Part shown: positions 1 through 8,611 of the stretch, in pieces | Position numbering within the stretch: the first letter of the stretch is position 1 | Layout: each line of letters starts with the position of its first letter | NCBI GenBank assembly: GCA_016649785.1 | Contig: JAENXB010000035.1 | Coordinates: 1 to 17,508, forward strand | Length of the DNA stretch: 17,508 nt | Direction: 5' to 3' | Origin: Flavobacteriaceae bacterium | GTDB taxonomy: Bacteria > Bacteroidota > Bacteroidia > Flavobacteriales > Flavobacteriaceae | The notes under the pieces: model-generated | Databases searched by the model: none | Seen by the model: the letters and a program-made list of their open reading frames with translations, nothing else | What the model was told of the DNA's origin: nothing | Made by a program: the position numbers and the translations under genes

Positions 1-819
1 ATACGGGGGTTCTATGATGTTCGGATGTACAAAAGCGATATGAGCGGTAAGAGTGATTCGGTATATGTAAATCAAAAAACAGGGATCACTAAATTTATCA
101 ATATCAGTAAAGGGCCTATAGCCACATCAGATTTGAAAAGAAATCCGGTTATCTGGTCAGGGAACAATCAGATCACCGGTGATACAATTCATCTTTTCAG
201 CAATCCAAAAACGGAAAAGTTGGATTCTTTACGGGTTTTTTATGATTCATTTTTAATTCAGAAGGACAGCATAGAAGGCTACAACCAAATAAAAGGAAAA
301 GAACTCACAGGGCTTTTTTTAAACAATGAATTGCATCAGGTTGATATTATTAAAAATACAGAAACCATTTATTATAGTCGAAATGAAGAAACAGAATTGA
401 TCGGGATTAACAAAACCCTTTCCAGTTCTATAAAAATCTTATTTGAAAACAAGGATATAAAGGATATTTATTATTACAAGCAAGTGGATGGCACCCTTAC
501 CCCTCCTGAGGAATTCCCGCCTAACGCAAGGAAGCTCACTGGTTTTAACTGGCGCGGGGATGAGCGACTCACTAAAAAGGAAAATTTATTTGCCGGGCAA
601 ACCCCGCCTAAATTGGTAAAAATTAAGGGAATCCCATTGCCTGAAGTTGAAGGAAATTTCTTTGAGGAAAACGATGAAAACCAGCCTCTTTTAAATGAAA
701 ACTCCCGACTAAAACCCGAAGATCTTAAGGATAAAAAAATAGACAGTTTGATAGTTCCCGAAATTCCTGTCGATCCGAGTTTGAAAAATAATAAAGTAAA
801 AGAAGAAGATAATAATTGA
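1..819 (+). CDS. OstA-like protein, 3' part (LPS transport, LptA/LptD N-domain family)
   Basis: The reading frame is open from the first base, so the gene starts upstream; about 272 C-terminal codons are present. The visible part has the short beta-strand pattern of an OstA/LptA-type beta-jellyroll: an opening YDVRMYKSDMSGKSDS segment, then recurring D-x-hydrophobic strands such as GDTIHLFSN. These are typical of the Bacteroidota 'OstA-like protein', thought to act in the periplasm in LPS transport. Around residues 165-200 of the visible part lies a conserved-looking block containing PPEEFPPNARKLTGFNWRGD. The last 80 or so residues are rich in Asp, Glu, Pro and Asn and look disordered. An internal ATG at 25 is unlikely to be the start because family-like sequence continues before it. 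The stop overlaps the start of the aminotransferase gene by four bases, so the two are probably co-transcribed. Family assignment is fairly secure; exact role is inferred. Confidence 0.75.
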   Translation: MRGFYDVRMYKSDMSGKSDSVYVNQKTGITKFINISKGPIATSDLKRNPVIWSGNNQITGDTIHLFSNPKTEKLDSLRVFYDSFLIQKDSIEGYNQIKGKELTGLFLNNELHQVDIIKNTETIYYSRNEETELIGINKTLSSSIKILFENKDIKDIYYYKQVDGTLTPPEEFPPNARKLTGFNWRGDERLTKKENLFAGQTPPKLVKIKGIPLPEVEGNFFEENDENQPLLNENSRLKPEDLKDKKIDSLIVPEIPVDPSLKNNKVKEEDNN

Positions 820-2003
820 AAGAAGATTTTTTAAAATATCAGGCCCAAACCACCCCGCATCCTTTGGCAATGGAAATCTCACATGCCAAAGGTTCTTATA
901 TTTTTTCTGCCCAGAGAAAAAAATACCTGGATTTTGTAGCAGGAGTATCGGCATGTAGCCTGGGCCATTGTCACCCAAGAGTGATAAGCGCTGTTAAAAA
1001 TCAGCTCGACAAATATTTACATGTAATGGTTTATGGGGAATACGCGCTGGAACCAGCAGTGGGACTCACCAAATTGCTCGCCTCTCATCTTCCGGAAACC
1101 CTAAACAAAACATACCTCACCAATTCCGGCACAGAGGCGATTGAGGGCGCTTTAAAACTGGCGCGACGAGCTACCGGAAGAAGCGGAATTATAGCCGCGA
1201 AAATGGCCTATCACGGCAATACCATGGGTTCTTTGAGTTTGATGAGTATTGAAGAAAGGGTTCACCCATTCAGGCCGCTGGTAGGCGATATTTCTTTTAT
1301 CAATTTTAATGTTGAAGAAGACCTGGTAAATATAACCCACAATACTGCCGCTGTTATTTTGGAAACAATCCAGGGCGGAGCGGGATTTATTATTCCTGAG
1401 AATAATTATCTGAAAAAAGTGAAGCAGCGCTGCGAAGATGTAGGTGCTTTATTGATCTTAGATGAAATCCAACCCGGCTTTGGAAGGACAGGAAAATTAT
1501 TTGGGTTTGAGCATTTTGGGATCGTTCCCGATATCCTGGTTATGGGAAAAGGAATGGGCGGTGGTCTCCCAATTGGAGCATTCACGGCCTCAGAAAATGT
1601 GATGGACTGCCTTATGGACAACCCAAAATTGGGTCATATAACCACTTTTGGAGGAAATGCAGTAATTGCTGCAGGAGCTTTGGCATGCCTTCAAGAAATC
1701 ACGGAATCTGACCTTATGGCAGAGAGCCTTCAGAAGGAAAAACTCATCAGGAATTTGTTGGTGCATCCGCTTATTTCCGAAATAAGGGGAATGGGTCTAA
1801 TGCTTGTCATTATTACTCCTTCAGAAGAAATAGCCACAAATATTATCCTGAAATGTCAGGAAAAAGGCCTGATCTTATTTTGGCTGCTTTTCGAGAAAAA
1901 AGGGGTGCGAATCACTCCCCCACTCACAATATCTAAAGAAGAAATAAAAGAAGGCTGTGGCATTATTATTGAAGTTCTCAATGAAATTAATGAGACTCTT
2001 TAA
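816..2003 (+). CDS. Class III PLP-dependent aminotransferase
   Basis: A 395-residue fold-type I, class III aminotransferase (the acetylornithine/ornithine/lysine aminotransferase superfamily). Visible landmarks in order are: the N-terminal HPLAMEISHAKG block; SGTEA at 104-108, which binds the cofactor phosphate; YHGNTMG at 132-138; LDEIQPGFGRTG at 215-226 with the PLP-pyridine Asp216; MGKGMGGGLPIGAF with the Schiff-base Lys245; and TTFGGN at 276-281. Length is normal for the family. The start is a TTG at 816 that overlaps the upstream TGA stop (TTGA). The first in-frame ATG would remove about 18 conserved residues, so TTG is preferred. Neighbours do not reveal the amino donor or acceptor: no arginine biosynthesis genes are nearby, and the overlap with an OstA-like gene suggests only co-transcription. 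The catalytic class is secure; the substrate is not assigned. Confidence 0.88.
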   Translation: MKEDFLKYQAQTTPHPLAMEISHAKGSYIFSAQRKKYLDFVAGVSACSLGHCHPRVISAVKNQLDKYLHVMVYGEYALEPAVGLTKLLASHLPETLNKTYLTNSGTEAIEGALKLARRATGRSGIIAAKMAYHGNTMGSLSLMSIEERVHPFRPLVGDISFINFNVEEDLVNITHNTAAVILETIQGGAGFIIPENNYLKKVKQRCEDVGALLILDEIQPGFGRTGKLFGFEHFGIVPDILVMGKGMGGGLPIGAFTASENVMDCLMDNPKLGHITTFGGNAVIAAGALACLQEITESDLMAESLQKEKLIRNLLVHPLISEIRGMGLMLVIITPSEEIATNIILKCQEKGLILFWLLFEKKGVRITPPLTISKEEIKEGCGIIIEVLNEINETL

Positions 2004-2102
2004 ACTGTTCATTACTTTGTTAAAAACAATATTAATAGCTACAAGGTTTATCGGTTAACATTTATAACTTTAATACTGAAGAAATCTCGTAATCCCCAAC
2101 GT

Positions 2103-3500
2103 ATGCAATTAAGTCATAACGAAGAAGACAATTTCTCACTTACCCGCTTTGAATCGATGCTAAGAACAAACGATGTGTTGTTTTTTGATTCAGAAGAATT
2201 TGAGAATATCATAAACCATTATTTAGAAAATGGAAAGATGGCTCTGGCTAAAAAAGCCGTGAAATTGGGGTTGGCACAACATCCAACTTCTATAAACCTG
2301 AAACTTTACAAGGTTGAAATCCTTATTTTTGAAGATAAACTGGACCTGGCTGATGGCCTTCTAAGTGAATTATACGAGCTGGAAGCCTCCAATGAAGAAA
2401 TTTATATCCAAAAAGCAAATGTTTTCTCCAAACGGGATGACCATTCTAAAGCGATAGAAATGCTGGAACTGGCGCTGGAGATAACCATGGACGAAGCAGA
2501 TGTGCAATCCTTATTGGGGATGGAATATTTATTTCTGGAAGATTTTGAGAATGCCAAATTGAGTTTTATGAAATGTTTGGAGGCAGATGAAGAAGATTAT
2601 TCTGCCTTGTACAACATTATGTATTGTTTTGACTTTTTGGAACAAAAAGAACAGGCCATAGATTACCTGAATTTATTCCTTGATAAAAATCCGTATTGCG
2701 AGGTGGCCTGGCACCAGGTTGGAAAACAATATTTTGATTTAAAACAGTATGATAAAGCTTTAATGGCTTTCGATTATGCAATTATAAGCGACGAATATTT
2801 TATAGGAGCTTATCTAGAAAAAGGGAAGGTCCTTGAAAAGTTAGGCCGATATTTTGAAGCCATCGAAAATTATAAAATAACGCTCGATCTGGACGATCCT
2901 ACTTCCTTTGCCTATTTGCGCATGGGAAAATGCTGTGAAAAATTGGGACTTGAAGATTTGGCCCTGGAGTATTATTTAAAAACGGTCCATGAAGATCCCT
3001 TATTGGACAAAGGCTGGATCGCTATTACCGATTTTTATTTCAAAAAAGGCAATTTTAAAAAAGCCTTATTCTATATCAATAAAGCAATTAATATTGATGA
3101 GGAAAATGTGCTTTACTGGAAACGCTTTGCCAAAATAAACAACAGGTTAAGTTTTTACGAAGAAGCAGACCGTGGCTATCAAAAAGCCATCGAGCTGGGA
3201 AATTATGAATTGGAAACCTGGATCAGGCGTTGTGATATCCTTATCAATTTAGGAGAGTTTGAAACCGCCATTCAAAATTTAATGCAGGCCCTGGAATTTT
3301 ATCCGGAAACTGCCGAAATTGAATACAGGCTTGCCGGATTATATTTCAATTTAAATGAAGGTGACAAAGGATATTTTCATTTAAACAACGGCTTAAAGAT
3401 CGATTCTGAATATTACATCATAATAGAAGAACTTTTTCCTAAAATTTTTAGCCGTAAAAGCGTCAAGGAAATTATCAACTCTTACCTTAAAGCCTCCTGA
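2103..3500 (+). CDS. Tetratricopeptide repeat (TPR) protein
   Basis: A 465-residue protein made almost entirely of TPR units: roughly eleven to twelve 34-residue helix-turn-helix repeats from about residue 40 to 440. They are recognisable by recurring patterns such as YDKALMAFDYAI, YFEAIENYKITLDLD and FKKALFYINKAINID. There is no signal peptide or membrane segment, so it is probably a cytoplasmic protein-interaction scaffold. No enzymatic domain is visible. It lies 99 bases after the aminotransferase and 39 bases before the first DUF368 gene. A weak promoter-like TAACTTTA at 2065-2072 has no convincing -33 partner. The start ATG at 2103 has no Shine-Dalgarno sequence, as usual for Bacteroidota. 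The specific partner and function cannot be read from the sequence. Confidence 0.85.
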   Translation: MQLSHNEEDNFSLTRFESMLRTNDVLFFDSEEFENIINHYLENGKMALAKKAVKLGLAQHPTSINLKLYKVEILIFEDKLDLADGLLSELYELEASNEEIYIQKANVFSKRDDHSKAIEMLELALEITMDEADVQSLLGMEYLFLEDFENAKLSFMKCLEADEEDYSALYNIMYCFDFLEQKEQAIDYLNLFLDKNPYCEVAWHQVGKQYFDLKQYDKALMAFDYAIISDEYFIGAYLEKGKVLEKLGRYFEAIENYKITLDLDDPTSFAYLRMGKCCEKLGLEDLALEYYLKTVHEDPLLDKGWIAITDFYFKKGNFKKALFYINKAINIDEENVLYWKRFAKINNRLSFYEEADRGYQKAIELGNYELETWIRRCDILINLGEFETAIQNLMQALEFYPETAEIEYRLAGLYFNLNEGDKGYFHLNNGLKIDSEYYIIIEELFPKIFSRKSVKEIINSYLKAS

Positions 3501-3508
3501 TATTTAGT

Positions 3509-3516
3509 TACATTTG
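3509..3516 (+). promoter_or_regulatory. Candidate -7 element for the DUF368-DUF368-aroE operon
   Basis: TACATTTG matches the Bacteroidota -7 consensus TAnnTTTG exactly. It would place transcription start near 3523, about 17 bases before the ATG at 3540. No clear TTG lies 19-21 bases upstream, so the call rests on one element. Confidence 0.4.
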
Positions 3517-3539
3517 GCCTGAATAATTAATAATTGGGA

Positions 3540-4490
3540 ATGCAGCGAAGCTTTAAAGATTATTTGATCATTACGCTCAAAGGTATGGCCATGGGTGCCG
3601 CCGATGTAGTTCCGGGTGTTTCCGGAGGTACTATTGCCTTTATTACAGGAATTTACAAGGAACTTATTGGGACGATAAGCGGTGTGGACCTTACTTTGAT
3701 AAAAGTCTGGAAGGCAAAGGGTTTTAGAGCGATGTGGAAACAGATGAACGGCCCGTTTATCCTTGCCCTTATAACCGGCATCCTAATTAGTATTTTTACA
3801 CTAATGCGTCTTACCAATTATTTGTTGAATGAATATCCGGTAATGACATGGGCTTTCTTTTTTGGCCTTATAGTCGCCAGTGTATGGTTTGTGGCGAGAC
3901 AAATTCCCAAATGGAATTTTAAAATTGTTTTGAGCCTTCTGCTTGGTGCCGCGATTGCAATGTATATCACTTCCCTTCCGCCACTTGGAGCAACAATAAC
4001 AAGTAGCTGGTTTCTTTTTTTTGCAGGAGCTATTGCTATATGCGCAATGATTTTACCCGGAATTTCCGGCGCGTTTATTTTAGTCCTTCTTGGTGCTTAC
4101 AAAACAGTTATAGAAGCAGCCCATGATTTTGATATTAAAACTTTAGGAATTGTAGTGCTGGGAGCCATCTTTGGTTTACTTTCTTTTTCCAGAATCTTAA
4201 AATGGTTATTCGACAATTATAGCAATATTACCCTGGCAGTGCTTACCGGTTTCATCGCCGGCTCACTGAATAAGATCTGGCCCTGGAAAAAGGTTTTGGA
4301 AACCGCACAATTTGGGGATAAGATGGTGGTAATTAAAGAAGTTTCTGTATTACCGGGAAAATTTGAAGGAAATCCATATCTTTTTCAAGCGGTAATTTTA
4401 ATGCTTACAGGCTTTTTATTGATCCTTTTCTTAGAACGCATCGCAAATCAAAAACCAATATTAAAAGATGCAGGAAACCCGAACCTTTAG
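3540..4490 (+). CDS. DUF368 family polyprenyl-phosphate transporter, copy 1 (PopT-like)
   Basis: A 316-residue polytopic inner-membrane protein of the DUF368 family. The family has been shown experimentally in other bacteria (PopT) to move undecaprenyl phosphate back across the membrane for reuse in cell-wall and polysaccharide synthesis. Two related inverted-repeat-like motifs are visible: VPGVSGG at residues 24-30 and LPGISGA at 172-178, each beginning a hydrophobic stretch. A second hallmark, GFIAGSLNKIWPWKK, lies near residue 240. Hydrophobic segments fill most of the chain. The ATG at 3540 is preferred over a TTG two codons earlier because MQRSFKDYL is the usual kind of start. The gene overlaps the next DUF368 gene by 23 bases, so the two copies are translationally coupled. 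Family is certain; lipid substrate is inferred from characterised relatives. Confidence 0.88.
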   Translation: MQRSFKDYLIITLKGMAMGAADVVPGVSGGTIAFITGIYKELIGTISGVDLTLIKVWKAKGFRAMWKQMNGPFILALITGILISIFTLMRLTNYLLNEYPVMTWAFFFGLIVASVWFVARQIPKWNFKIVLSLLLGAAIAMYITSLPPLGATITSSWFLFFAGAIAICAMILPGISGAFILVLLGAYKTVIEAAHDFDIKTLGIVVLGAIFGLLSFSRILKWLFDNYSNITLAVLTGFIAGSLNKIWPWKKVLETAQFGDKMVVIKEVSVLPGKFEGNPYLFQAVILMLTGFLLILFLERIANQKPILKDAGNPNL

Positions 4491-5475
4491 TGACAAAGTT
4501 TTTCTGGTTCTCAAAGGTTTGGCAATGGGTGCCGCGAACAAGGTACCCGGAGTTTCAGGCGGTGTCGTGGCATTTGTGGCGGGTTTTTATGAAGAATTCA
4601 TCTACTCCCTCCAAAAAATCAATCTCAAGGCCTTTAAACTTCTTATAAACGGAAGGTTTAGAAGTTTGTATTACTATACGAACTTCAAATTCCTGGGTTT
4701 GTTGATCCTGGGAATGGTGATCAGTTATTTCAGTATTTCACAATTATTGGATTATCTTTTAGTTCATTATGAGCTATATGTATGGGGTACATTCTTCGGG
4801 ATGATAATTGGCTCGGTTTACTATATCAGCAAAGATTTTGACGAATGGTCAAGGCGCCTTATTTTTTATGTGCTGGCAGGAATAGCTGTGGGGGTCGCAA
4901 TCAGTTTTTTAGAACCGGCAAGGGAAAACGACAATCTGTTTTTCGTATTTTTTTGCGGAATGGTTGGCGTTTCTGGAATGACCATGCCCGGGCTCTCCGG
5001 TTCGTTTATTTTGATTTTATTCGGAAATTATGTGCTCCTGTTGGTAGATTCCGTCAATGCCCTTTACAATACGATCGGCGACATTTTTTTAATGGATTTT
5101 TCATTTATTCATGATCCGGTAAGATTGCGCTTGCTAAAAGTCCTGGTGGTATTTTCTTTGGGTTCCCTGGCGGGATTGGTCACACTCTCACATTTGTTGG
5201 GTTATTTATTAAAGCTGTACAAAAAAGAAACTTACGCGGTAATTATTGGTTTTATTACCGGGTCGCTTGGGGTGGTATGGCCCTGGAAAGAAAAAATTTT
5301 CAAATTAAATAAGCAAGGTGAATTCATCACCGATGCTCATGGCAATTTTATTTTGGATAATTATCAAAGATACTTTCCCGATTTTTCCGATTCAATGACC
5401 TGGCTTACCATCTTTTTTATTTTGATCGGTATTTTTATCGTTCTTGGACTGGGATGGTATGAAAATAAAAAATAA
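4468..5475 (+). CDS. DUF368 family polyprenyl-phosphate transporter, copy 2 (PopT-like)
   Basis: A 335-residue second DUF368 protein, clearly paralogous to copy 1 but diverged. Its paired motifs are VPGVSGG (residues 26-32) and MPGLSGS (173-179), against VPGVSGG and LPGISGA in copy 1. The GFITGSLGVVWPWKE block is also retained. Membrane segments run through most of the protein, and a polar loop of about 30 residues (LNKQGEFITDAHGN and following) lies near the C-terminus before the last helix. Its ATG lies inside the end of copy 1 (23-base overlap), and its stop is six bases before aroE, so the three genes form a tight unit. As for copy 1, the role is probably recycling of undecaprenyl phosphate. 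Whether the two act as a heteromer or on different carriers or conditions is not visible. Confidence 0.87.
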   Translation: MQETRTFSDKVFLVLKGLAMGAANKVPGVSGGVVAFVAGFYEEFIYSLQKINLKAFKLLINGRFRSLYYYTNFKFLGLLILGMVISYFSISQLLDYLLVHYELYVWGTFFGMIIGSVYYISKDFDEWSRRLIFYVLAGIAVGVAISFLEPARENDNLFFVFFCGMVGVSGMTMPGLSGSFILILFGNYVLLLVDSVNALYNTIGDIFLMDFSFIHDPVRLRLLKVLVVFSLGSLAGLVTLSHLLGYLLKLYKKETYAVIIGFITGSLGVVWPWKEKIFKLNKQGEFITDAHGNFILDNYQRYFPDFSDSMTWLTIFFILIGIFIVLGLGWYENKK

Positions 5476-5481
5476 AATTAG

Positions 5482-6213
5482 ATGAAAACCTACGGCCTTA
5501 TCGGAAAAAATATTTCGTACTCCTTTTCCAGGAATTTTTTCAAAAAAAAATTTGAGAATGAACATATTCCCGCACTCTACCTAAATTACGATTTGGCACA
5601 GCCCGGCGAGATTAAAAAGATACTCCGGGACAATCCTGAAATTGCAGGATTAAATGTAACAATCCCTTACAAACAGGAAATTATACCTTATTTGGATCAG
5701 TTGGATTCAATTGCAGCCCAAATAGGAGCTGTAAACACCATAAAAATCGAAAAAACTGGAAAGTTAACCGGTTATAATACCGATTATTACGGGTTTATGG
5801 AATCCTTAAAACCCCACCTGCAAAAACAACATACTCATGCCCTTATTCTGGGTACCGGAGGCGCTTCAAAAGCAATTGCATTTGCCTTAAACAAGTTGAA
5901 TATCCGCTACAAATTTGTTTCAAGGACTCCCTCCGCTGGAAACTTCATCTATTCAGAATTAAACAAAGAACACCTTGAACATCACAAACTTATAATTAAT
6001 TGCACTCCCCTGGGCACCCATCCCAATATATTGGATTATCCCCCCATTCCCACTAATTATATTACCAAAGAGCACCTGGTGTTCGATTTAATTTACAATC
6101 CTCCCGTTTCCGGCCTGCTAAAAAGGGCCTTAGAACACCAAGCTACCGCAGTGAACGGCCAGTTAATGCTGGAACTTCAGGCAGAAAAGGCCTGGGAGAT
6201 CTGGAATAGTTGA
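5482..6213 (+). CDS. aroE: Shikimate dehydrogenase
   Basis: A 243-residue shikimate dehydrogenase (3-dehydroshikimate + NADPH to shikimate), the fourth step of the chorismate/aromatic amino acid pathway. Seen in order: the shikimate-binding S-x-S site as YSFS (Ser14, Ser16); NVTIPYK with the catalytic Lys64; GAVNT at 82-86; NTDYYGF with the catalytic Asp101; the NADP-binding glycine loop GTGGAS at 124-129; NCTPLGTHP at 173-181; and the C-terminal GQLMLELQAEKAWEIW. It is shorter than the roughly 270-residue enterobacterial enzyme, as Bacteroidota versions usually are, and no key residue is missing. It starts six bases after the second DUF368 gene and probably shares its transcript. An aromatic-pathway gene in an envelope operon looks like lineage-specific gene order rather than functional linkage. 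Confidence 0.93.
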   Translation: MKTYGLIGKNISYSFSRNFFKKKFENEHIPALYLNYDLAQPGEIKKILRDNPEIAGLNVTIPYKQEIIPYLDQLDSIAAQIGAVNTIKIEKTGKLTGYNTDYYGFMESLKPHLQKQHTHALILGTGGASKAIAFALNKLNIRYKFVSRTPSAGNFIYSELNKEHLEHHKLIINCTPLGTHPNILDYPPIPTNYITKEHLVFDLIYNPPVSGLLKRALEHQATAVNGQLMLELQAEKAWEIWNS

Positions 6214-6260
6214 TCCAAATAATTTCCCAATTTTAACCGGTTATAAATTGAAGCAAAGAC

Positions 6261-6291
6261 TTGGCAGTTTTTGAAGGAGTTATTATCTTTC
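6261..6291 (+). promoter_or_regulatory. Candidate Bacteroidota sigma-A promoter for the DUF349 gene
   Basis: TTG at 6261-6263, a 20-base spacer, then TATCTTTC at 6284-6291. This agrees with the TTG-N19-21-TAnnTTTG pattern except for the last base. Transcription would start near 6298, about 33 bases before the ATG at 6331. Confidence 0.5.
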
Positions 6292-6330
6292 GGGATTATT
6301 AATTATTGACGAACCTTAACATTGAAAGAT

Positions 6331-8574
6331 ATGTCTCAGCAAGAAAATGACAAAGCGAAAAATGATCTCCCAAACAATGATTTAAATGAAATTGACATTG
6401 CTTCAGCAGAATGCAACAACAATTTGGAAGACTCAAAAAGTAAGAATGAGGAAGATAATGAAGAAGAACAATTTTCTGAAACAACTGATAATATTAAGCC
6501 TTCCGAACCGAATATTGCCGAAAAGGACGATTTGAAAAAAAAGAACTCCGATTCAGAAGTTGAGGAAATAAAATCTGGATCTGAAAAGGAGGAATCCGAA
6601 GCACCTATAGTAGCATCAGAAGAGGTAAAGAAAGAAGCCTGGGAAGAAGCTGCAGCTAAAGATACCGGAGCTGATGTAATGGCTTCCGAAACTCCACAGA
6701 AAGAAGAAGAAATTTCAGAAAGCAATAAAAAGGACGAGGAAGAAGACGATGATGAAAAATCTTCAATCGAATCAGCCAAAAAAAATGCGCATTCTGAATT
6801 TGAAGAATCTGTGGCTGAAGAAAGTGAAGACGAAAGTGCCAAAGAACGCCACGGTATTGCAAAGCAGGATTACCATGCAATGTCTAAGGAAGATCTGGTA
6901 GCCGAAATGGAAAAGCTTGTTGCCAAGGAGAAAATTCAGGCAATAAAGGAACATATAGATGAAATAAAGGCAGAATTCAATGCGAAATTCGATGAGGATT
7001 TTGAAGAAAAGAAAGAAGAGTTTTTAGCCGAAGGTGGTAATATTATAGATTTCCATTATTCAACTCCTGTAAAGAAACTTTTCAATTCAATATATTTCGA
7101 TTATAAAGAAAAACGCAACCATTATTACCATCAGTTAAAACAGGATTTAAATAAAAACCTGGATATTCGTTTGCAAATTATTGAAGAATTGAAAGGCCTT
7201 TTGGATGTTGAAGAAAACATCAATACCACCTATAAACATTTTAAGGAACTACAGGACAGATGGCGCACCGCGGGTGCCATTCCACGTGATAAATACAATA
7301 CGGTATGGAATACATACCACCATCACGTAGAAAATTTCTATGACTTTTTACACCTTAACAGGGATTTCCGGGATATGGATTTTAAACACAATCTGGAACA
7401 AAAGTTAAAAATTATTGATCGTGCCGAAGAATTAACCCAGGAAAATGATACCAATCGTGCCTTGCGGGAACTGCAGATGTTGCATAAAATGTGGAAGGAA
7501 GAGTTAGGCCCCGTTGCAAAAGAGTTTAGGGAAGATATCTGGGAACGGTTTAGCGAAGCCACGAAGAAAATCCACGATCTAAGACAGGCATACTACGATC
7601 AGTTAGATCAGGAATACGAAAAAAATCTAGAGCAAAAAAAGGAGATCTGCGCAAAAATAAAGACCCTTGTAGAAACCCAATATACTGCACACAGCCAGTG
7701 GCAGCAAAAAATCAAAGAACTGAATGCCCTTCGGGATGAATTTTTTAAAGTTGGAAAAGTTCCCCGTGAAAAAAATGAGTCCACCTGGAGTGAATTCAAA
7801 CAAAACGTCAGGCAGTTTAACCGCAATAAAAATGCATATTACAAAAGTTTAAAAAAGGAACAGTACGACAACCTCGAGAAAAAGAGGGAGCTCATTAAAA
7901 TTGCCGATGACAATAAGGACAGCGAAGATTTCAAGGCGACCACTGCTTTGATGAAAAAAATCCAGGCCGATTGGAAAAAAGTTGGTCATGTCCCAAGAAA
8001 GGAAAGCGATAAGGTCTGGAAACAATTTAAAGCAGCCTGCAATTATTATTTTGACCGGTTGCACACCTCAAATAATGAGGAGGATGCTGAAGAAAACAAA
8101 GCCTTTGACCAGAAAAAAGAAATTCTGGACGGTTTAAAATCTTATGAGTTTAGCGGTGATAAAAAAACCGATCTGTCCAAAATAAAAGAAGCAATTGAAG
8201 GTTGGAAAAATATAGGTAAAGTTCCCTATAACAAGCGTTTTATTGAAGGCAAATTCAATAAATTACTTGATCAGTTATTCTCGAAATTGGACGTAGACCG
8301 CACCAAGGCGGAAATGATGAAATACGAAAATAAAATCCAGGCGCTCAACAATGCCGATGACGACGCAAAATTGCGGAACGAGCATTATTTCCTAACAAAG
8401 AAAGTACAGGAAACCAAGGATGAAATCAGGCAATTGGAAAACAATTTGCAATTTTTTGCCGATGTAAACACCGATAATCCATTGGTTAAAGCGGTTCACA
8501 AAAATATCCAGGACCAAAAAGACCAATTGGAAGTGTGGAAGGAAAAGCTCGAGAAAATTAAATCTATTTATTAG
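6331..8574 (+). CDS. DUF349 repeat protein with acidic N-terminal tail
   Basis: A 747-residue protein. Residues 1 to about 180 are a highly acidic, Glu/Ser/Asp/Lys-rich low-complexity tail, probably disordered. The rest is alpha-helical and holds DUF349 repeats, each centred on a W-K-x-x-G-x-V-P-R-type core. Cores start near residues 310 (RWRTAGAIPRDK), 387 (MWKEELGPVAKE), 469 (EFFKVGKVPREK, where the usual Trp is Phe), 546 (DWKKVGHVPRKE) and 623 (GWKNIGKVPYNK), with a degenerate sixth near 233. Spacing is a steady 77 residues or so. The last 80 residues look like coiled coil. No signal peptide is visible, so it is probably cytoplasmic. The function of DUF349 in Bacteroidota is not established. 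The ATG at 6331 is preferred over a TTG three codons upstream. It follows aroE by 117 bases and has its own candidate promoter. Confidence 0.85.
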   Translation: MSQQENDKAKNDLPNNDLNEIDIASAECNNNLEDSKSKNEEDNEEEQFSETTDNIKPSEPNIAEKDDLKKKNSDSEVEEIKSGSEKEESEAPIVASEEVKKEAWEEAAAKDTGADVMASETPQKEEEISESNKKDEEEDDDEKSSIESAKKNAHSEFEESVAEESEDESAKERHGIAKQDYHAMSKEDLVAEMEKLVAKEKIQAIKEHIDEIKAEFNAKFDEDFEEKKEEFLAEGGNIIDFHYSTPVKKLFNSIYFDYKEKRNHYYHQLKQDLNKNLDIRLQIIEELKGLLDVEENINTTYKHFKELQDRWRTAGAIPRDKYNTVWNTYHHHVENFYDFLHLNRDFRDMDFKHNLEQKLKIIDRAEELTQENDTNRALRELQMLHKMWKEELGPVAKEFREDIWERFSEATKKIHDLRQAYYDQLDQEYEKNLEQKKEICAKIKTLVETQYTAHSQWQQKIKELNALRDEFFKVGKVPREKNESTWSEFKQNVRQFNRNKNAYYKSLKKEQYDNLEKKRELIKIADDNKDSEDFKATTALMKKIQADWKKVGHVPRKESDKVWKQFKAACNYYFDRLHTSNNEEDAEENKAFDQKKEILDGLKSYEFSGDKKTDLSKIKEAIEGWKNIGKVPYNKRFIEGKFNKLLDQLFSKLDVDRTKAEMMKYENKIQALNNADDDAKLRNEHYFLTKKVQETKDEIRQLENNLQFFADVNTDNPLVKAVHKNIQDQKDQLEVWKEKLEKIKSIY

Positions 8575-8611
8575 GAGGGAATAATTCGAGGTAACTCTTA
8601 ATTTCACGACT

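Noticed and set aside
4845..5114. An 89-codon plus-strand frame inside the second DUF368 gene
   Set aside because: Out-of-frame shadow of a well-supported membrane protein gene; Arg/Phe-rich with no motif.
6336..6842. A 168-codon minus-strand open frame rich in Ser and Phe
   Set aside because: It is the antisense of the Glu/Ser/Lys-rich tail of the DUF349 protein; GAA/GAG and similar codons read backwards give TTC/TCT-type codons without stops. No family resemblance or start context.
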